Source: OCS116 cluster bacterium (GTDB lineage Bacteria > Pseudomonadota > Alphaproteobacteria > Rhizobiales > OSC116). From it: DNA of 5,753 nucleotides. The translations under genes and the position numbers were made by a program. The notes beneath the pieces are model-generated. The model did not search any database and was not told the DNA's origin. It was given only the letters and a program-made list of their open reading frames with translations. This document shows positions 5,425-5,753 of this stretch, in pieces (position 1 is the first letter of the stretch; each line of letters opens with the position of its first letter). The DNA lies in assembly GCA_002402005.2 (NCBI GenBank), contig NVUS02000368.1, positions 1 to 5,753 on the forward strand. Reading direction: 5' to 3'.

Positions 5425-5753
5425 TTATTTTATGTTCTTTTTGGCTTCAAAAATTGACAGAACTTTTCGCATAGTTTTTTGATTATTTGCACTCTTATTA
5501 TAACGCTTTGTCATTTTAGGGTCGGCATGACCAAGAACCAAAGCGACATCACCATCTGAAAAGCCTTTTTCTTTTGCTTGCGTTGCGAATGTGTGACGTA
5601 AGCCGTGAAAAGTCAGCCCCTCGTCTATAAGATCTTTCTCAAGCAAATCATTTCTAAATTTTTGAAACGATGAATTAAAGCCGTCTGATGTCCATTTTTG
5701 TTTGCGTGAGTTGGTACAGATGAATATTGACTCGATTTGCCAAACCTCATCAA
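5425..5753 (-). CDS. Tyrosine recombinase (integrase), C-terminal part (runs off the right edge)
   Basis: The frame is open from the right edge of the window to a TAA at 5427-5425, giving 108 codons of the catalytic domain's C-terminal part. The window has no true start: a TTG at 5646 is internal, since in-frame integrase-like sequence continues upstream of it. Visible family motifs are FHGLRHTFAT (the H-x-x-R box), LGHADPKMTKRY with the histidine/tryptophan-box histidine in LGH, and the nucleophilic tyrosine in KRY. The first catalytic arginine and the DNA-binding N-terminus lie outside the window. Nothing visible is broken, so the gene may be intact beyond the edge. It probably catalyses site-specific integration and excision at the tRNA-derived site, whose end is about 95 bp from the stop codon. 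The gene reads toward that site. Confidence 0.92.
   Translation of the reverse strand, partial: DEVWQIESIFICTNSRKQKWTSDGFNSSFQKFRNDLLEKDLIDEGLTFHGLRHTFATQAKEKGFSDGDVALVLGHADPKMTKRYNKSANNQKTMRKVLSIFEAKKNIK

Noticed and set aside
1..5753. CRISPR array, insertion sequence, or toxin-antitoxin or defence genes
   Set aside because: No regular spacer-repeat array, transposase, terminal inverted repeats or defence-type domains are visible; the only mobile-element gene is the partial tyrosine recombinase.

Overview
This window looks like accessory DNA from a low-GC, Gram-negative proteobacterium. My guess is an alphaproteobacterium, from the AcoR-like regulator, CUT1-type ABC transporter and zinc-type alcohol dehydrogenase, but no taxonomic marker settles it. 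Two parts are visible: a small-molecule catabolic locus (about 1-5189) and the edge of an integrative element (about 5190-5753).

Positions 1-3087 hold three genes on the minus strand that probably form one operon. In transcription order they are an NAD-type medium-chain alcohol dehydrogenase (3087-2035), a periplasmic solute-binding protein (1993-452) and the N-terminal part of a CUT1 ABC permease (380 to beyond position 1). The gaps are 41 and 71 bp. The second gap carries a hairpin of the sort that lowers downstream expression in binding-protein operons. The second permease and the ATPase are expected beyond the left edge.

A 212-bp divergent control region (3088-3299) separates the operon from a plus-strand regulator (3300-5189, 629 aa). 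The regulator has the AcoR layout: N-terminal sensory/GAF region, PAS-like region, AAA+ domain and Fis-type HTH. Its AAA+ core is degenerate: the GAFTGA sigma54-contact motif is absent, the Walker B acidic pair is broken, and sensor I and II residues are changed. It therefore probably controls the operon without sigma54. The control region holds two imperfect inverted repeats built on the half-site GTTCRAA, one overlapping a plausible operon -35 region, and a perfect 14-bp palindrome near the regulator start. The simplest model is that the regulator senses an alcohol, polyol, carbonyl compound or similar ligand and controls its import and oxidation.

Positions 5190-5753 hold an AT-rich stretch, a tRNA 3' portion running from the anticodon loop to CCA (5284-5329) without a matching 5' half, repeats on both sides of it, and the C-terminal part of a tyrosine recombinase (minus strand, open at the right edge). 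This is an attachment site beside its likely integrase. The orientation is that of an attP or a junction between two elements, so the catabolic locus may itself lie next to, or inside, another mobile segment.
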